Of a stretch of 64,000 nt of DNA, positions 1 to 10,486 are shown one piece after another; position 1 is the stretch's first letter, and every line of letters starts with the position of its first letter. The notes under the pieces were generated by a model that saw only the letters and a list, made by a program, of their open reading frames with translations, did no database searches and was not told where the DNA came from. A program made the position numbers and the translations under genes. This stretch comes from JBFFMO01 sp041390025. Its GTDB lineage: Bacteria > Myxococcota_A > Bradymonadia > Bradymonadales > Bradymonadaceae. The stretch spans positions 79,889 through 143,888 of the forward strand of contig JAWKQR010000014.1 of NCBI GenBank assembly GCA_041390025.1, read 5' to 3'.

Positions 1-894
<894 letters not shown>

Positions 895-966
895 CGGTTC
901 TCCTGTTCCTATCTATGTACTGACGCGCTTTTGATGCGGCGAATCGCAAAGGGATACAACGCGGCA

Positions 967-995
967 TTCATAGCGACTTGAAGTCGATGAGGCAA
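967..995 (-). promoter_or_regulatory. Candidate sigma70-type promoter of ahcY
   Basis: Read on the minus strand, TTGCCT (990-995) and TATGAA (967-972) are separated by exactly 17 bases and sit about 70 bases before the ahcY ATG. The -10 matches the consensus at four of six positions. This is a visual match only; nothing else in the short gap fits better. Confidence 0.4.
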
Positions 996-1014
996 GGGTT
1001 GGGGCGCGGCAGTT

Positions 1015-2838
1015 TTAGGGCTTGCCCAAAGCGAGCCGCCCATCGTCCATGGCGACCAGAAAAGCCTCGGCCGCCGGGGCAAATGCGCTGAGGTTTGGCA
1101 TCGGTGTTTCGGACATGACCTCGCCTGTGTTGACGTCGCGCGTCACCCAAACCGTCGTCAGGCCACGTCCAACCAAATGGTGCAAGGTGTCACCGACGAC
1201 CACCAGATTGTGCGCGTTCGCAACGTCTGTCGCGAACCCGTCCACGCGCCCAAGCTTGGTTGCCGTTGCGTAAAAGATGTGGTCTGGCGCGCTTGCGACC
1301 CATTCGATTGGCTTCGAAATCCCGGACTTTGCGGCATCGAAATCCACCTGAAACAGGCGAGGAGGCCGACCGATCTTGTGCGGCTCCCGGGTGAGTTCGG
1401 ACAGCGTGACCGTCAGGCCGAGCGGGTGTTTGAAGGCCATCGCATCCACCACATCGCGCTTTTTGCGCGAGGGCCGCTGGGTCACATCCGTAAACTCGCC
1501 GGTCAAAGTGTCAAACGACACGATGCCTTGGACAAATCGACCATCAACCGTGGCACAGCGCGGTTCACACAAGATGGTTGCGCGCTCGTCGAACGCCATC
1601 ACAGGCGGCAGGGATTCGTGCGGGTGCACAAACACAAACGTCTGACGTTGCATCGACTTTAGGTCGACACGGTCGATCGCGCCCTCGCGCCCAACCACCA
1701 AGCAAACATCGCCCGCGCACACGATTTGCCGCACAGTGCGTAATGGGAAGACCGACGACGGCTGTTCGGCCGGAATGCGCTGCAGCGTCTGCCCAAACCG
1801 GCGCGCGATGGTCTTGCCGTCGAAAAACAGCGCACCCGATGCTGCGGCGTCTAGGCGCACGGTGGACGTTTCGCGATGGCGCCAGACCGCGGGGGGCGTG
1901 ACGCCCAACCCGACGACCTCGTCGTCGATGCTCTGGGCATCCGAGGCACCCCAATCAAAACGGGGACTGACCCCGTTCGCGCTCCATAGGGCGGCCTGCG
2001 CGTAGGGCGACTGCCACGAGGGCTCGGCCGGCCACCACTGCGCCAGGAAGCCATTTGCAACCCCAAAGACCCGGTCGACCTCTTCGAGGTCCGCGATCAG
2101 CTCAAACGTTCCGTCGGGTGCGTTCGCGACCTCGATCCCTACGGACGACTTGCGGAAGATCCGTGTGTGTTGGGGGTCCATCCACACGTCGGAGAAAGAG
2201 CCGGTGAACTCCTGATGGCCGTCGGCCCAGGCCACAAGCCAGGTGTCGCCGCGCTGCACCACGATCGCCCCGTCTTTTGCGTCCACGCGCGATACGGGCA
2301 CCTTGGATTCGACCAGCTTCGTCCAGCCGTCCTGTGTCCAGCGCATCACGCCAGTGTCGGTCAGCACCAAAAGTCGTTCGCGATCCCAGATCATGCTGGC
2401 TTGAGGTTGGGCGCCCCGCATCAGGGCGGGCATCGCGAGCGATTCCGTCGCCTTTACGGTTGTGCCCTCAAGCACGGTCACCGTGCTCGCCGAGCGAACC
2501 GCCGTGTAACGCGGGCCGCGCGCCACAAACGTGGCGTCGCTGGGAACGTCGATCCGCGTGCCGTCACCTCCAACCATGACGTCGTAAAGATACGCCTGTC
2601 CATCATTGCGCTGGAGCAAGGTCTTGCCGACCACGGTGGATGGGTCAAGGTCGAGCGTCTGGCCGACCGGCAGCACACGAGCCAACTTTAGCGGAACGTC
2701 GGCGAAGGTCGACGTCCATTCGCGCGTCGCTGGTGCCTCGATCTTCTGGGCGAGGGTGGACGGTTCAGGCGGAGCTTCAGCAGGCGGAGCGTCACAGGCG
2801 ACACATGCCACAAAAAAACCGACCCAATATGCTCTCAT
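1015..2838 (-). CDS. Lipoprotein with WD/YVTN-like beta-propeller character, function unknown
   Basis: A 607-residue protein starting MRAYWVGFFVACVAC, a lipoprotein signal peptide with the acylated Cys near residue 15; Asp at +2 and a Pro-rich tether (APPAEAPPEPS) follow. I chose the ATG at 2838 because it opens the signal peptide and sits one base after the TGA of the upstream kinase; the frame extends further upstream, but only into kinase coding sequence. The body is a run of short beta-strand repeats with Trp and Gly turns, as in beta-propellers, with no catalytic motif. Four Cys near the middle (IVCAGDVC and ILCEPRC) could form disulfides. Its place as the last gene of the OmpA-kinase-lipoprotein operon suggests an envelope role, perhaps linked to the kinase's extracytoplasmic domain; that is inference. 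Confidence 0.8.
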   Translation of the reverse strand: MRAYWVGFFVACVACDAPPAEAPPEPSTLAQKIEAPATREWTSTFADVPLKLARVLPVGQTLDLDPSTVVGKTLLQRNDGQAYLYDVMVGGDGTRIDVPSDATFVARGPRYTAVRSASTVTVLEGTTVKATESLAMPALMRGAQPQASMIWDRERLLVLTDTGVMRWTQDGWTKLVESKVPVSRVDAKDGAIVVQRGDTWLVAWADGHQEFTGSFSDVWMDPQHTRIFRKSSVGIEVANAPDGTFELIADLEEVDRVFGVANGFLAQWWPAEPSWQSPYAQAALWSANGVSPRFDWGASDAQSIDDEVVGLGVTPPAVWRHRETSTVRLDAAASGALFFDGKTIARRFGQTLQRIPAEQPSSVFPLRTVRQIVCAGDVCLVVGREGAIDRVDLKSMQRQTFVFVHPHESLPPVMAFDERATILCEPRCATVDGRFVQGIVSFDTLTGEFTDVTQRPSRKKRDVVDAMAFKHPLGLTVTLSELTREPHKIGRPPRLFQVDFDAAKSGISKPIEWVASAPDHIFYATATKLGRVDGFATDVANAHNLVVVGDTLHHLVGRGLTTVWVTRDVNTGEVMSETPMPNLSAFAPAAEAFLVAMDDGRLALGKP

Positions 2839-2839
2839 G

Positions 2840-4617
2840 TCAGTGGTCCTTGCGCAGTGAACCGTTTCCAAAGATGGCGTCTTCGGACAAGCCCTCTTTG
2901 GGCGGCTTTGGCGTGGGGTCTTTTGTGATCGTCGGCTGCGGGTTGGCGACGTGTTTGACGTCAGGTTTTGGCCGAGCTGGTTTCTGGCCAGACTTGACGG
3001 CGCCTTGGGCGTTCGAGCCGTCCCGCAGGGCAAACTGAACGTTCGCGCGTGCCAAATCGATCACGGGTCCCACGGGTTTTGGCACCGCAACCGGTGTCGG
3101 AGCCGCCACAACGACGGGCGTGGGTGCGGGCTCTACGTGTTTTTGTTGCGACGCCCAGAACAAATAGAAGACCCCCGCACAGACGATCAAAGTGACGACG
3201 CCAATCCCAATCGCGATCACGCTCAACGAACGGTCTGCGTTGATCTCTTTGGGGCGATTGGACTCAATCGTCGAGTCCGTGTGAGGCCGAGCCTCGGGAT
3301 TGGTCTCGGTCTTTGGGGGCAGCGGCGCTGTTGGCGCTTGTGTCGCTTCGGGCGTTTGCAGCATCACGCCCGTGGCAGCAAACGGATCGGGGTCCCCGGC
3401 ACGCACCTTTACGCGGTCCGCCTTGATGATGTCAGGGTTTTGCAGCGGCGTGGTCGGGTAGATCTCGTCCTTGGTCTCGAACGGATAAACGTTGGTGGGC
3501 TTGTCGTCGTCGATCTTGGTCAAATACCGCTCGACGTCGGTTTCCCGCCGCAACCCCTGCGTTGGGCCGCTCGGGGCCGACTCGCCGTTTGGGAGCTTGG
3601 GCAGCAACCACGCGTCGACCACCTGATCAAACGTCATGCCGGCTTCAGAAGGCACGCGGTCCAGATGCATTTCGCGTTGGATAGCTTCGATGCGCTCGCG
3701 GACCGCACGCGCCGTCGTTGGGCGTTTTTCCCGCGATTTGGACATCAATTCCGAGGCCAGATCCTCGACCGAATTCGGCAGCGACCCACCAGGAATCAAT
3801 GACCGCAGCTGCGGCGGCGATTCTTGGATGTGTTTGATCATCACCTGCAGACTGTTGGTGCCGCTAAACGGCGGCCAACCCGAGACCATCTCGAAAAAGA
3901 TCACGCCCAGCGCATACAGGTCTGCGCGCGAGTCCAAGGTTTCGTTTTGAGCCTGTTCGGGCGCCATGTACGCCGGCGTGCCGCACACCATGCCCGTCGC
4001 TGTGATCTGGGTGTTCGCCTCGAGCGCGCGGGCGATGCCGAAGTCGAGCACCTTGGCTTGACCGAGCCGTCCGCCATCGGCATCACCAAGATGTTGTCGG
4101 GCTTGAGGTCACGATGGATGACCCCTGCGTTATGAGGCTCCGACAACGCGCCACAGACCTGGTGCGCGATGTCCAGGGCGAGCGGAAGCCGCATGCGCCC
4201 CTTGGACAGCAAATCCGCCAGGTTAAAGCCGTTGACGAGCTCCATGACCAAGTACAAAAGGTCACGGTCGCGGTCCTGACCAAACTCGATCAGACGCACG
4301 ATGTTGGGGTGGGTCAGCTGCGAAATCGTGCGTGCTTCTCGGAAAAAGCGTTCCAGCGCGATGTCTCGGTTGGCGAGCTCGGGCCGCAGAACTTTGACGG
4401 CCACGTCACGGTTTACCGAGAGCTGAACCCCGCGATACACCGAGCCCATGCCGCCTTCGCCGATGAGCTTTTCGATGCGAAATCGCTCATCGATCACCAT
4501 GCCGATCAGGGGGTCTTTGCCGCGCTCAAGCGAGAACACACGCGATCCGTCATGCGGGCAAAGCCGCATGGAATCATCGTCAAACGTGCGAGCGCACTCA
4601 GGGCAGTACTGGGTCAT
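2840..4617 (-). CDS. Zinc-ribbon Ser/Thr protein kinase, one transmembrane segment; frameshift near 4055
   Basis: Hanks-type kinase of ~590 residues with an N-terminal zinc ribbon (CPECARTFDDDSMRLCPHDG, residues 5-24). The catalytic domain shows GEGGMGSVYRG (~53-63), VAVK (Lys75), HRDLKPDN (~168-175), LDFGIA and APEQ. A long linker, a membrane helix (SVIAIGIGVVTLIVCAGVFYL) and a Pro/Lys-rich extracytoplasmic tail follow. The frame breaks at 4055-4056, between DGSVK and KVLDFG, where one C appears to be missing (CC for CCC); restoring it gives DGSVKPKVLDFG, matching the intact paralogue at 22.7 kb (DGTVQYKVLDFG). The first 20 bases overlap the 3' end of the OmpA gene and the last base is one base from the following lipoprotein ATG, so the three are probably translated together. 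Sequencing error is the likeliest cause of the break. Confidence 0.88.
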
Positions 4618-6439
4618 GGAATCCGGTCCTAGGCGTGTCCATTGTGGACACGGCCGGACGCGGACGCAAGTTCAACACCACCGGTTCACCGTTGATCTCA
4701 ACCACTCGGAACTCGACGCGTCGGTTCTTCTCGCGGGCCTCCTCCGAAAATCCCTTGGCGATCGGGTCGGATTCACCGAGGCCGATGGCGCGCAAGCGAC
4801 TTGCGGCGATGCCTTTTGCGATCAGGTAGTCGCGCACTGCCTCGGCCCGAAGTTTGGACAGCTCGAGGTTGTAAACGTGGAAGCCGCGGTCGTCGGTGTG
4901 GCCTTCGACTTGGAGCAAGGTGATCTGTGCGTTGGCTTTCAACAACGCGGCTACCTCGTCGAGGATGGCGTGGCTCTCGGGTTTGATCGTTGCGGCGTTG
5001 TAGTCGAACTGAATCTTCTCAGAAATCTCCGCCTTGTTGCCTTCGAGGCGCACATTGGGCTCGCCCTCATCTGGGCAGCCGTCCTCGTCGTCCACGCCGT
5101 TGACGACTTCCGGTTCTTGCGGGCATTCGTCGCTGGCGTCTGGAATGCCGTCTCGGTCGTTGTCGACATCTGGGCATCCGTCGGCGTCTTCGAAGCCGTC
5201 GACGTCTTCGGCGAGCTCGGGGCATTGGTCGGTGTCGTCAAACACGCCGTCGTTGTCCTTGTCGGCCAGCGGGCACCCCTGTTGTTCGGGTTTGCCCGGC
5301 GTTTCTGGGCACTTGTCTTCGGTGTCGAGCACCCCGTCGCCATCGACGTCGTCCTCGGGACAGCCATCGCGGTCGTCGAGCTGGTCGAAGTCTTCGGCGT
5401 CCTGTGGGCATTTGTCGGCGCGATCTTGGATGCCGTCGCCGTCGTTGTCATCGTCTGGGCATCCATCGGCGTCCTCGAATCCATCGAGGTCTTCCGGTTC
5501 TTGCGGACATGCGTCGTCGCGGTCGTCGATGCCGTCTTGGTCAACGTCCGAAGCGGCGGGCGACCATGTCACACCCGCAAACGCACGAAAGCCCGGCGTG
5601 CCGACGGCGTCGTTCAACCCGATGCCGCCCCCGGCCTGCACCAAGATGTCGTAGGGCAGGTCGAAACGAAAGCCTGCTTGAGCTTCGACGGGGTTCTGGC
5701 CAGTGGTGTCGGCGTCGCTGTGGGTAGCAGCACCGAACACGTTGGCGATGACCTGCACGCGCGGCGTGATGACCGGAAGATGTGCCCCGACCGACCACTT
5801 GAGCGTGTTGTCGGTCACCAGGTTGTTCGTCGTCTTGGCTTCGCGAAACTGATAACCCACGTTCGCCGCTACGCCAGCGCCGCCCTGCAGCTCCCAATCC
5901 ACAACCAAACGAGGTTCGACGCGAACGACGCCATCGGAGTTGAAGCTCGCGCTGTCTCCGGTGGGGACATAGACCGGTGCGAGCAAGCCCACACCAAAAC
6001 CACCCGTCCACTCGTGCTTGACCAAGGTCACTTTTGGCACCACCCGAACGTCGGCCAGCGCGAAGGATGCCACGCCGTCGGGCACACCAAAATCGGCCAC
6101 CGCGTCGCCGTCCTGGTAGGCCACGATGGGAAGCATGAAACCGACTTCAAACCAGTCGAACAATCCAATGGCCCCGCCGACTTCGACGTGCAATTGGGAT
6201 TTCAACAGGTAGCCCGTTGTCTGCCCATCGCGCACGAGCCTCAGTGGCGCATCCGCGTAGTGCACCAACACGTCAGCCGACGGGGTGAGGTGGCCCAATA
6301 CCTCACTTTGTGCGGTTCCCAAGATGTTGTTGCGTTGTGCTGGAAGCGGTTCGAACTGCTCGACCTGAACCGATTGTGCGTTTGCGGACGCAGCGAATAA
6401 TGTTGTCGCTGCCACGACAAGTAAGTGTTTGAGTTTCAT
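4598..6439 (-). CDS. OmpA-family outer-membrane protein with TSP3 calcium-binding repeats
   Basis: 613 residues. A signal peptide (MKLKHLLVVAATTLFAASANAQ) leads to an outer-membrane beta-barrel of ~290 residues, then five or six thrombospondin type-3 repeats of the DxDxDGIxDxxDxCP kind (~315-475), then an OmpA C-terminal peptidoglycan-binding domain (~480-595) with IQFDYNAATIKPES, EGHTDDRG, LSKLRAEAV and NRRVEFRV. The family tethers the outer membrane to the cell wall; the Asp-rich TSP3 spacer is expected to bind Ca2+ and stiffen. It precedes and overlaps the membrane kinase gene by 20 bases, unusual for an OmpA gene and suggesting coordinated synthesis. The ATG at 6439 is preceded by GGGAAAGGGCACAC, an adequate ribosome site. 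Confidence 0.93.
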   Translation of the reverse strand: MKLKHLLVVAATTLFAASANAQSVQVEQFEPLPAQRNNILGTAQSEVLGHLTPSADVLVHYADAPLRLVRDGQTTGYLLKSQLHVEVGGAIGLFDWFEVGFMLPIVAYQDGDAVADFGVPDGVASFALADVRVVPKVTLVKHEWTGGFGVGLLAPVYVPTGDSASFNSDGVVRVEPRLVVDWELQGGAGVAANVGYQFREAKTTNNLVTDNTLKWSVGAHLPVITPRVQVIANVFGAATHSDADTTGQNPVEAQAGFRFDLPYDILVQAGGGIGLNDAVGTPGFRAFAGVTWSPAASDVDQDGIDDRDDACPQEPEDLDGFEDADGCPDDDNDGDGIQDRADKCPQDAEDFDQLDDRDGCPEDDVDGDGVLDTEDKCPETPGKPEQQGCPLADKDNDGVFDDTDQCPELAEDVDGFEDADGCPDVDNDRDGIPDASDECPQEPEVVNGVDDEDGCPDEGEPNVRLEGNKAEISEKIQFDYNAATIKPESHAILDEVAALLKANAQITLLQVEGHTDDRGFHVYNLELSKLRAEAVRDYLIAKGIAASRLRAIGLGESDPIAKGFSEEAREKNRRVEFRVVEINGEPVVLNLRPRPAVSTMDTPRTGFHDPVLP

Positions 6440-6508
6440 GTGTGCCCTTTCCCTTCCGACTGCCCTACCGTTGGAATCGGCACGTCTGGGAAAAAGCTTT
6501 ATCGAATT

Positions 6509-7897
6509 CTAGTTTCTCAGCTGGCCCGAGATCAGGTCGATGGGCTCCGAGGGAATCACCAAGCCGGTCAGGTCGTATTCGGTGGCGTCGGTGATCTGGA
6601 CTTCGAGGATGTCGCCGGGTGTCGGGAAATCCCCGCCATGCTCGAACGACAGGTAGGTCACACCGTCGATATCGGGTGCTTGGCCGTAGTGTCGACCTTC
6701 GAACACAAGCTCGTGTTCTTCCGAGACGCCGTCGACGATGACCTGCGTCGTCTGGCCGATCCACGCTTGGTTCTTGGCGAGGCTGATGCCTTGCTGAAGC
6801 TCCATGAGGGCGTTGTAGCGCTCCTGTTTGACGTGGGCGGGGACGTCGTCGCCAAGTTCAAACGCCGACGTGCCTTCTTCGGGGCTGTAGGTAAACACGC
6901 CGACGCGGTCGAATTCGACTTCCTTGACCCAGTCGTAGAGTTCTTGGAATTCGGCATCGGTCTCGCCGGGGTAACCCACGATGAACGTCGTGCGCAGCAC
7001 CATGTCTTCGATCGCGCGGATGCGCTCGATCAGACGCGCTTGCTTGTCGCGCTGAATGTTGCGTTTCATCGACTTCAGCAGGCGCTGGTTGATGTGCTGC
7101 AGGGGCATGTCGACGTAGGGCAACAGCTTGTTCAGGCTCGAGAAACACTCAAGCAGCTCGTCGGTGAAATTCCACGGATACATGTAGAGCAGGCGAACCC
7201 AGTCGATGCCCTCGGCCTGCGTGTCGAGCTGACGCAGCAGGCGAATCAGGTAGTCCTGATTTTCTTTTGGATTCAGGTCGATGCCGTAGCTCGTCATGTC
7301 CTGCGCGACCAAGATGACCTCGCGCACGCCGCTGCGGCCAAGCTTGCTGGCCTCGGTTACGACGTCTTCGATGGTGCGGCTGTTCTGCGTGCCACGGATT
7401 TTCGGGATGATGCAGAAGCTGCACGATCGCGAGCAACCTTCGGCGATCTTCAGGTAGGCCGAGCCGCCACGAATTGTGTTCGTGCGCGCGACCTCGTTGT
7501 CCATGATGAAGCTGCCAGGCTGAATGTATGCGCGATCCGACAGTTGGCCTTTGATCGCCTTGTTGATCGACGTGAACGTCTTGGTGCCCAAGAACGTGTC
7601 GACCTCGGGGATCTCGCGGACCAGGTCATCGGCATAGCGCTGCGCCAAGCAACCCGTGACGATAACCTTGCTCAGGCGGCCCTGATTCTTGAGCTCGACC
7701 ATCTCCATGATGGTGTCGATGGACTCTTCCTTGGCCGCGTCGATGAAACCACAGGTGTTGATGACCACCACTTCGGCCTCGTCCACATCCCCGACCATCG
7801 CGAAGTCGTTTTCGGCCTGGATCATGCCAACCATGACCTCCGAATCGACGCGGTTCTTGGGGCAGCCCAGCGAAATCATATGTACTTTTGTGGTCAT
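6509..7897 (-). CDS. rimO: Ribosomal protein uS12 methylthiotransferase RimO
   Basis: A radical-SAM methylthiotransferase that adds a methylthio group to the conserved Asp of ribosomal protein S12. Order of parts: UPF0004 domain with ISLGCPKNRVDSE, NTCGFID and VTGCLAQRY (three Cys for the auxiliary Fe-S cluster); radical-SAM core with CSRSCSFCIIPKIRG (CxxxCxxC); C-terminal TRAM domain. The motif CPKNRVDSE separates RimO from MiaB. I place the start at ATG 7897 (MTTKVHMISLGCPKN); an in-frame GTG at 7912 would add five residues. About 460 residues, slightly long for the family. A possible promoter lies at 7936-7964. Confidence 0.95.
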   Translation of the reverse strand: MTTKVHMISLGCPKNRVDSEVMVGMIQAENDFAMVGDVDEAEVVVINTCGFIDAAKEESIDTIMEMVELKNQGRLSKVIVTGCLAQRYADDLVREIPEVDTFLGTKTFTSINKAIKGQLSDRAYIQPGSFIMDNEVARTNTIRGGSAYLKIAEGCSRSCSFCIIPKIRGTQNSRTIEDVVTEASKLGRSGVREVILVAQDMTSYGIDLNPKENQDYLIRLLRQLDTQAEGIDWVRLLYMYPWNFTDELLECFSSLNKLLPYVDMPLQHINQRLLKSMKRNIQRDKQARLIERIRAIEDMVLRTTFIVGYPGETDAEFQELYDWVKEVEFDRVGVFTYSPEEGTSAFELGDDVPAHVKQERYNALMELQQGISLAKNQAWIGQTTQVIVDGVSEEHELVFEGRHYGQAPDIDGVTYLSFEHGGDFPTPGDILEVQITDATEYDLTGLVIPSEPIDLISGQLRN

Positions 7898-7935
7898 CTT
7901 ATCGGCCCGCACAGCAAGGGGTTAAACGGGCGCGG

Positions 7936-7964
7936 AGGCTAGCGGAACCGGGGCAGGCCGTCAA
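7936..7964 (-). promoter_or_regulatory. Candidate promoter of rimO
   Basis: Minus strand TTGACG (7959-7964), 17-base spacer, TAGCCT (7936-7941). The predicted transcript start would lie about 30 bases before the ATG at 7897. The -35 is near consensus and the -10 weak but typical of GC-rich genomes. Visual match only. Confidence 0.35.
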
Positions 7965-8002
7965 ACAGCTGTGGAAGAAGAACTCCGCTCTCAGAGAGCA
8001 AG

Positions 8003-8173
8003 TTACGACAGGAATGCGGTCTGTCGGACAGGCGACTGCCGTCGTGGATTTATGCTCGTGTAGAATGGCATAAAGTCGGATTGAGGGGGATCGTCGACCA
8101 TCCAGAGGCCACGATATGCGAGTGTTAAACGGTCCCGCTGAAAGAAGGATGAACTAAGGCGCAGCGTTGCACT
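8003..8173 (-). pseudogene. Remnant of a second copy of the adjacent protease gene
   Basis: In the 384-base gap after rimO, 8088-8119 is identical over 32 bases to 9969-10000, inside the protease gene. On the minus strand both encode AYRGLWMVDDP. The surrounding frame stays open from 8173 to a stop at 8003 but has no start codon, and resembles the protease only weakly just before the identical block (RLTLAYRG against LTPLSAYRG). The rest of the gap (about 8174-8296) shows nothing I can name. The likely history is duplication of the protease gene followed by deletion and decay, or recombination that left a short scar. Confidence 0.55.
8088..8119. repeat. 32-bp direct repeat, copy 1 (copy 2 at 9969-10000)
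   Basis: Perfect 32-base match to 9969-10000 in the same orientation, about 1.9 kb apart. Copy 2 lies inside the protease reading frame; copy 1 lies in the decayed remnant. Identity over 32 bases amid otherwise dissimilar flanks suggests fairly recent duplication or gene conversion. Confidence 0.85.
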
Positions 8174-8296
8174 TCAACGCGACATTCACCAATTGCCCCT
8201 TGTCGTTGTAGTGCATTCTCATCCCGGAAATAATTCGGCGATTTCCACAAGATATCGATTCGTTGACACTGCCTGTGGGGTCACCTATTCGTTGCG

Positions 8297-10486
8297 TTAG
8301 TGAGTACCTGTGTGTAGCCGCCTGTCTACTAATGGTATAGTTGTAATCCCCGGCGCAAGAAGCGGCACCTCAATGGTCTGGTTCTCAACCGGCAGAGCAC
8401 TGGAGTTGCGCATACATTCGAGCTCTTCTAATGCTGCAAGGTGTCCGTTTTCGCGGCGGAAGCCCAGCCCGTACAGATAGTAGTTTGGCGGACACAACTT
8501 CATCGGCGCAGGCCGCAGACTTTCGGTTTCATCGTCGACGAAGTACTCAGAATTGAGGGCGTATCGAAGGCGCGAACTGTGGTTCAGTATTGGCTCAATT
8601 CCGGTAAATGAACTTGGACCAGCAGTACGAAGCCAACGCCAATTTTCATAATAGACGATTGGATCCCAAATTGAGCAAACGGGCTTGAACGTGCCAATTC
8701 CGCCGTTCCGCGATGGAAACCCTCGTAACCCAATCATGCCGCCGGGTACCATTTCGTGCGGGTGTCCATCCGTGTCTTGGACGACTACTCGTCCTGGAAG
8801 CTTCGCGACTAAGCGATCGCAATCAACCGAATAGACGCCGCCGGTGGCAGCAACGTAAGTATTCCCCGTCTCGTCAGGCACGAACTCGAATTTGGTTGCT
8901 GGTAATCCAGAATCAACCAAATCGCCCGAAATATCCCATCGTTTGCAATATTTGTAACAATTTTCAGTCTCGTCACAGATCGTCCTAACATCCGCGCAGG
9001 CGGGTAAGGATTGAAGACATTCGGGACCTTCGCAACGCTGAACCTGCGCCTCGTAGGGTGAAAAGATTAAAACATCATCTTCTCGTCCCGCCCGAGCAAA
9101 TCCCACGAAATGACTATTGGCGTCGTAAGGTGCGGATCCATTCCACTGGTTCGATGCGCCCATGGAGTCACGCGATACCGAGATAACACTGCCAAGTTTT
9201 AGCGGCGCAAATCGGTCGCTGTCAGTCCATTGCCCATCACCGCCATAACCTGCACAATCCCGCGTCGGGCACGTCAGCATGCCACCACCGCTGGATCCGG
9301 CTAGCGCCGAAATTTCTCCCTGAACCCCTTCTGGTTTATAAAATCGGGATTGCGGCATTCCGTTGGGTTCAATTCCACAGATTAGTTCTTCAGGTGAAAA
9401 ATACTTGTCGTCCGGAAACAATTGGCCGTCATCGCTCACGAGTGGCGTGCGGATATTGAGTGCGGTCGTGGGAAATGGATAGGCGTTGAAATGAGTCGCC
9501 CAAGCCGGGGTTGGCTCCCCACCACTACCCGATACCTCGCTCTCACTTAACTCTATCTGATTAAAGAGCACGCCCGGTGTGGTAATCACAAACTCGCCAA
9601 AACCGAGGTTTTGGCCAAAAGGTCTAACTTCTTCACCTGCAGGAAAAGATGCCCCGTATTTTTCTGCGTCGTAACGGACTTCGACAAAGGCGAAGTCCGA
9701 GTTCCTATCCACAGGAAAGAAATCTCCTGACACTGGTACCCCGCTCCACGCGCGACGCAGAGCAACTCGGTCGCCTTGGCCAAGGGGCGCAATAGGGTCT
9801 TCGATGGTGCCAACAACGTCTCGGACGCCATGTAGCGAAAGCTGGAACATTCGCTCAGGCAAACCCAACGCCTCCTCTGGCTCGGTGCCCGCCGAATAGA
9901 GGTCCGTCCCATCTTGCTCGGCGAATCCATAAGCTGGGTAGGATATGCCAAACGGCTGTGGCGCAGCTGGATCGTCGACCATCCAGAGGCCACGATATGC
10001 AGATAGGGGTGTAAGACTAGTAACACCGTCAAACATCACTTGGGTGTCGGTGCGAGCATGGGTTCCATCAACCACGTGGTGGGCCGTTGCCAACAAGCCA
10101 TCACCCACCAACGTTGAAGAGCCGACGACAGGTGGAAGCTCGCACCTACGTTGGTCGTTACAGATCTCTCCGCCGAAGCATTCATTGCTGTTGAGACATG
10201 GGTCGAAGGTCGACGGGGAGCAAGGTACGCTCATCCGATCACGTACATACAATAAGCCAGCGGCCCGCACCGCACTCGCAAGTTGAAAGTCCCGTTGGCC
10301 TGACAATGCATTGCCGTTTTGATGTTCCTCAAAACCTCGGTTACGATACCACCGGTCATGGTGTGCAGCCCGATCGGTTCCGGCAAAGGTGATTTCGTGG
10401 CCAAATGTTTGGTCATCCGGTTGGTCAGGCCCACAGGATATCGCTAGGAACGCAAGTACCGGGGCATGGTAGAGATAGGCCTTCAT
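8297..10486 (-). CDS. Trypsin-like serine protease lipoprotein
   Basis: 729 residues starting with a lipoprotein signal (MKAYLYHAPVLAFLAISC). A chymotrypsin-fold protease can be traced by its triad: GLLATAHHVV around the catalytic His (~135), NSDFAFVEV for the Asp, and LAGSSGGGML for the Ser (GxSGG). A Cys-rich insert (CSPSTFDPCLNSNECFGGEIC) precedes the His region, and a ~250-residue C-terminal extension with many Cys and Trp follows the catalytic part. The start overlaps the upstream lipoprotein stop as ATGA, so the two are one operon. Base composition is visibly more AT-rich than flanking housekeeping genes, suggesting horizontal acquisition or lineage-specific evolution. Substrate unknown; export and surface anchoring are inferred from the signal. 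Confidence 0.85.
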   Translation of the reverse strand: MKAYLYHAPVLAFLAISCGPDQPDDQTFGHEITFAGTDRAAHHDRWYRNRGFEEHQNGNALSGQRDFQLASAVRAAGLLYVRDRMSVPCSPSTFDPCLNSNECFGGEICNDQRRCELPPVVGSSTLVGDGLLATAHHVVDGTHARTDTQVMFDGVTSLTPLSAYRGLWMVDDPAAPQPFGISYPAYGFAEQDGTDLYSAGTEPEEALGLPERMFQLSLHGVRDVVGTIEDPIAPLGQGDRVALRRAWSGVPVSGDFFPVDRNSDFAFVEVRYDAEKYGASFPAGEEVRPFGQNLGFGEFVITTPGVLFNQIELSESEVSGSGGEPTPAWATHFNAYPFPTTALNIRTPLVSDDGQLFPDDKYFSPEELICGIEPNGMPQSRFYKPEGVQGEISALAGSSGGGMLTCPTRDCAGYGGDGQWTDSDRFAPLKLGSVISVSRDSMGASNQWNGSAPYDANSHFVGFARAGREDDVLIFSPYEAQVQRCEGPECLQSLPACADVRTICDETENCYKYCKRWDISGDLVDSGLPATKFEFVPDETGNTYVAATGGVYSVDCDRLVAKLPGRVVVQDTDGHPHEMVPGGMIGLRGFPSRNGGIGTFKPVCSIWDPIVYYENWRWLRTAGPSSFTGIEPILNHSSRLRYALNSEYFVDDETESLRPAPMKLCPPNYYLYGLGFRRENGHLAALEELECMRNSSALPVENQTIEVPLLAPGITTIPLVDRRLHTGTH
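9969..10000. repeat. 32-bp direct repeat, copy 2 (inside protease gene)
   Basis: Counterpart of 8088-8119. It encodes AYRGLWMVDDP on the minus strand, between the catalytic His and Asp segments of the protease. Confidence 0.85.

Noticed and set aside
895..1014. Possible SAH riboswitch upstream of ahcY
   Set aside because: The leader lacks the conserved core and pseudoknot I would expect; only a small dyad around GACTTCAAGTC is seen.
2839..3033. N-terminal extension of the propeller lipoprotein into the kinase gene
   Set aside because: It would overlap kinase coding sequence by ~190 bases and bury the lipoprotein signal.
4448..6400. A long plus-strand open frame (650 codons) opposite the OmpA-TSP3 gene
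   Set aside because: It is an antisense shadow: high GC and repeated Asp codons on the other strand keep it open. It has no signal, domain or ribosome site, whereas the minus strand encodes a clear OmpA protein.
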